Assembly: GCA_030600525.1 (NCBI GenBank) | Contig: JAUVLX010000218.1 | Coordinates: 1 to 6,158 of the forward strand | Source of the DNA: Desulfobulbus sp. | Lineage (GTDB): Bacteria; Desulfobacterota; Desulfobulbia; Desulfobulbales; Desulfobulbaceae | Direction: 5' to 3' | DNA length: 6,158 bases | Part shown: positions 5,108 to 6,158 of the stretch, piece by piece | Layout of the letters: every line of letters begins with the position of its first letter | Position numbering within the stretch: the first letter of the stretch is position 1 | Program-made: the position numbers and the translations under genes | Notes under the pieces: model-generated | What the model saw: the letters and a program-made list of their open reading frames with translations, nothing else | Database searches by the model: none | Told to the model about the DNA's origin: nothing

Positions 5108-5494
5108 ATGCTTAGAGATTTAGCACTCGCTGGAAAAGCAGCCTGCAGTCTTGAAGACCAGGCAAGCCTAGTACCAATAGTCACACTACTCGCAAAACTT
5201 GGACAAAATGCGAAAAAAAAAGGACTCCTTACACTTGAAAGTGAACTGAATAACATCCGAGATCCATTTCTTAATCTAGCCATTCAACTTATTGTTGATA
5301 AGGTAGAACCTGAAAACTTGAAAGACATCTTAGATTCAGACATCTACTATAATGAGTCCAACGGTAGGGAACTGTTAAAAAAAATTATTATTCGTGAGGG
5401 AGTATTACGAATTCAATCAGGTGACAATCACAGAAACATTCTCATCTGTACCAAAATATTTTTAGGCAAATTGGATCAGAGTTACTGGGCATGA
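5108..5494 (+). CDS. MotA cytoplasmic-domain-like protein lacking membrane helices
   Basis: This is a 128-residue protein from ATG 5108; TTG 5099 would add three residues. Numbering from TTG, residues 24-80 (LVPIVTLLAKLGQNAKKKG, LLTLESELNNIRDPF, AIQLIVDKVEPENL) match the cytoplasmic loop between helices 2 and 3 of MotA, with the family pattern 'la..aRreGlLaLE.el..i.dpFl..glqlvvDg..pe.l...le'. Residues 97-113 (IIREGVLRIQSGDNHRN) match the tail after helix 4 ('ivEGil.iq.G.nPr.i'). Helices 3 and 4, which form the proton channel with MotB, are absent and the two parts are joined by a short acidic linker. MotA is normally about 255-290 residues. It is predicted soluble and cannot conduct ions alone. 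In MotA this domain contacts the rotor protein FliG. Neither start has a Shine-Dalgarno. Upstream in-frame codons (5072-5107) read as a hydrophobic stretch, LFIILLTILLK, so the annotated start may be the edge of a lost longer gene. No motB or flagellar gene is nearby. Remnant versus new small protein is unresolved. Confidence 0.55.
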   Translation: MLRDLALAGKAACSLEDQASLVPIVTLLAKLGQNAKKKGLLTLESELNNIRDPFLNLAIQLIVDKVEPENLKDILDSDIYYNESNGRELLKKIIIREGVLRIQSGDNHRNILICTKIFLGKLDQSYWA

Positions 5495-5507
5495 TTAACG
5501 TTAGCAA

Positions 5508-5714
5508 TGTAATTTTATCGAGCCTTTCAAGCCGCCAAACATGTCGGCTACCAATTGCCTCTTCCAACTGATCGGCGGTATAGCCACAGTTCTCAAGTAC
5601 ATCATGCAGCCACCCGATGGCAACCGACTCTTTTCCACACCCGACGTCGGTAAGTACCCACGCTACATCGGCGCAATGAACAACATAATTAGGGCGATCT
5701 GCATTTTTCTCCTC
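5508..5714 (-). pseudogene. HD-domain hydrolase remnant (RelA/SpoT-HD-like)
   Basis: On the minus strand an open frame between TGA at 5733-5735 and TGA at 5442-5444 contains about 65 codons with clear HD-superfamily character. A NYVVHCADVAWVLTDVG segment is followed by VAIGWLHDVLENCGYTADQL and EEAIG. The pattern 'H..dVA..L...G....vA..LHDvlEd...t.e.l...fG' is that of HD phosphohydrolases of the (p)ppGpp-hydrolase type. The first metal-binding His and the HD dyad are retained. The N-terminal part before the first His and everything after the LDKI segment (including the final metal-binding Asp) are missing. No proper start serves the frame: AGGAGG (5711-5716, minus strand) precedes an ATG in a different frame that stops after 13 codons. 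It lies antisense just after the MotA-like ORF. It is a truncated leftover and not expected to be functional. Confidence 0.6.
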
Positions 5715-5721
5715 CTGTCGG

Positions 5722-5760
5722 CAACATCGCTCTCATCCGGGAGCGATGTTGTTCTTTCCA
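5722..5760 (+). terminator. Probable intrinsic terminator, plus strand
   Basis: CAACATCGCTC (5722-5732) pairs perfectly over 11 bp with GAGCGATGTTG (5741-5751) around an 8-base loop. It is followed by TTCTTT (T-rich but interrupted). It could end a transcript from the MotA-like ORF, 228 bases upstream, and it insulates the downstream lipoprotein promoter. The stem is strong; the T tract is imperfect. Confidence 0.55.
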
Positions 5761-5783
5761 CTTGGATAGATCATTCATATAAT
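5755..5783 (+). promoter_or_regulatory. Candidate sigma-70 promoter of the lipoprotein gene
   Basis: TTTCCA (5755-5760) and a perfect TATAAT (5778-5783) are separated by 17 bases. The -35 matches TTGACA at four of six positions. The predicted start is near 5790, giving a leader of about 120 bases to ATG 5914. The promoter follows immediately on the terminator hairpin. Confidence 0.5.
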
Positions 5784-5913
5784 GAGAGTATAAATTGCGC
5801 AACACACCTTTGTAGCTGGGCTAAGAAGATAGCATCAACCACCTCATTTGAAGCCAATTGAACAAGAGCAACGCTATCAATGTATTCCCAATAACCTGTC
5901 TGGGGAGATTACC

Positions 5914-6158
5914 ATGAAAAACCAGCTCATTGTATCAGCATTTATTGTATGCCTAACTATAACAGTGTCTGGATGCACGCCCCAAAAAACCATGTTGCTT
6001 CGAGCTGAAGGATCTGGAATTTGTGAGGAAACTAAATCAGAAAAGATGTGGCAAAAAGGGAAAGGAGGTCCTTTTTTGACCTTGCAGGAAGCTGAGCAGT
6101 ATGCTGCAGATTTACAACTAGGCGGTTACAATGATTGGAGATTGCCCAGTAAAGAGGA
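5914..6158 (+). CDS. DUF1566 (Lcl C-terminal-type) lipoprotein, 3'-partial
   Basis: The first 81 codons of a gene that runs off the window. Residues 1-21 are a lipoprotein signal peptide: MKNQ, a hydrophobic stretch, then the lipobox V-S-G-C with Cys21 the predicted lipidated residue. The mature protein would therefore be membrane-anchored and exposed to the periplasm or surface. From about residue 40 a DUF1566-type domain begins. EKMWQKG (43-49), LQEAEQYAADLQLGGYNDWR (57-76) and LPSKEE fit the family pattern 'l.W........wqeA..ya..l.lgGy.DWRLPt..El'. This domain is common in cell-surface proteins of aquatic and sediment bacteria; its function is not established. ATG 5914 is well supported by GGGGAG at 5902-5907 with a 6-base spacer. 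It probably has its own promoter. Confidence 0.85.
   Translation, partial: MKNQLIVSAFIVCLTITVSGCTPQKTMLLRAEGSGICEETKSEKMWQKGKGGPFLTLQEAEQYAADLQLGGYNDWRLPSKE

Noticed and set aside
5541..5861. Plus-strand 106-codon open frame
   Set aside because: It is antisense to the HD-domain fragment, runs through the terminator hairpin and the TATAAT promoter, and has no family resemblance or ribosome-binding site.
1..6158. CRISPR array, tRNA or rRNA genes, toxin-antitoxin or defence island
   Set aside because: No regularly spaced repeats, no cloverleaf or rRNA signature, and no adjacent gene pair with toxin-antitoxin or defence domains.

Overview
The window is about 6.2 kb of moderately AT-rich DNA, from a Gram-negative bacterium that makes PEP-CTERM surface proteins. 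The mix of genes fits an environmental bacterium such as a sulfate-reducing or related Desulfobacterota lineage: a PEP-CTERM protein behind a sigma-54 promoter, a DUF1566-type lipoprotein, an ArgA-like acetyltransferase and a CoA-independent lyase of the isocitrate lyase/PEP mutase superfamily. That placement is inference; there is no rRNA or other marker gene here.

Layout. (1) Bases 1-180 hold the C-terminal end of an insertion-sequence transposase. (2) Bases 303-1264 form a complete PEP-CTERM unit on the minus strand: terminator, 211-residue PA14-like PEP-CTERM protein, structured leader, a near-perfect -24/-12 sigma-54 promoter, and a candidate activator site further upstream. (3) Bases 1390-2058 are an isocitrate lyase/PEP mutase-family gene that has lost its N-terminal quarter, followed by a small two-helix membrane protein (2101-2361). 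(4) Bases 2479-3785 on the minus strand carry an N-acetylglutamate-synthase-like protein with a degenerate kinase-like N-terminus, behind an unrecognised ORF. (5) Bases 3786-4129 are non-coding with a 13-bp perfect hairpin. (6) Bases 4130-4711 (minus) encode a Nudix hydrolase of the ADP-ribose pyrophosphatase type. (7) Bases 4773-5098 are AT-rich and mostly empty. (8) Bases 5108-5494 encode a short protein that looks like the cytoplasmic parts of the flagellar stator MotA without its membrane helices. It is followed by an antisense remnant of an HD-domain hydrolase (5508-5714), a terminator and a promoter. (9) A DUF1566-type lipoprotein starts at 5914 and runs off the end.

The genes do not form one pathway. 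At least three pieces (transposase tail, headless lyase, HD fragment) and perhaps two more (MotA-like ORF, 3483-3785 ORF) are truncated or remodelled. The window therefore reads as a rearranged accessory region between intact single-gene units. The clearest functional unit is the sigma-54-driven PEP-CTERM gene. The most unusual protein is the helix-less MotA-like ORF. I did not find convincing evidence of a new multi-gene system.
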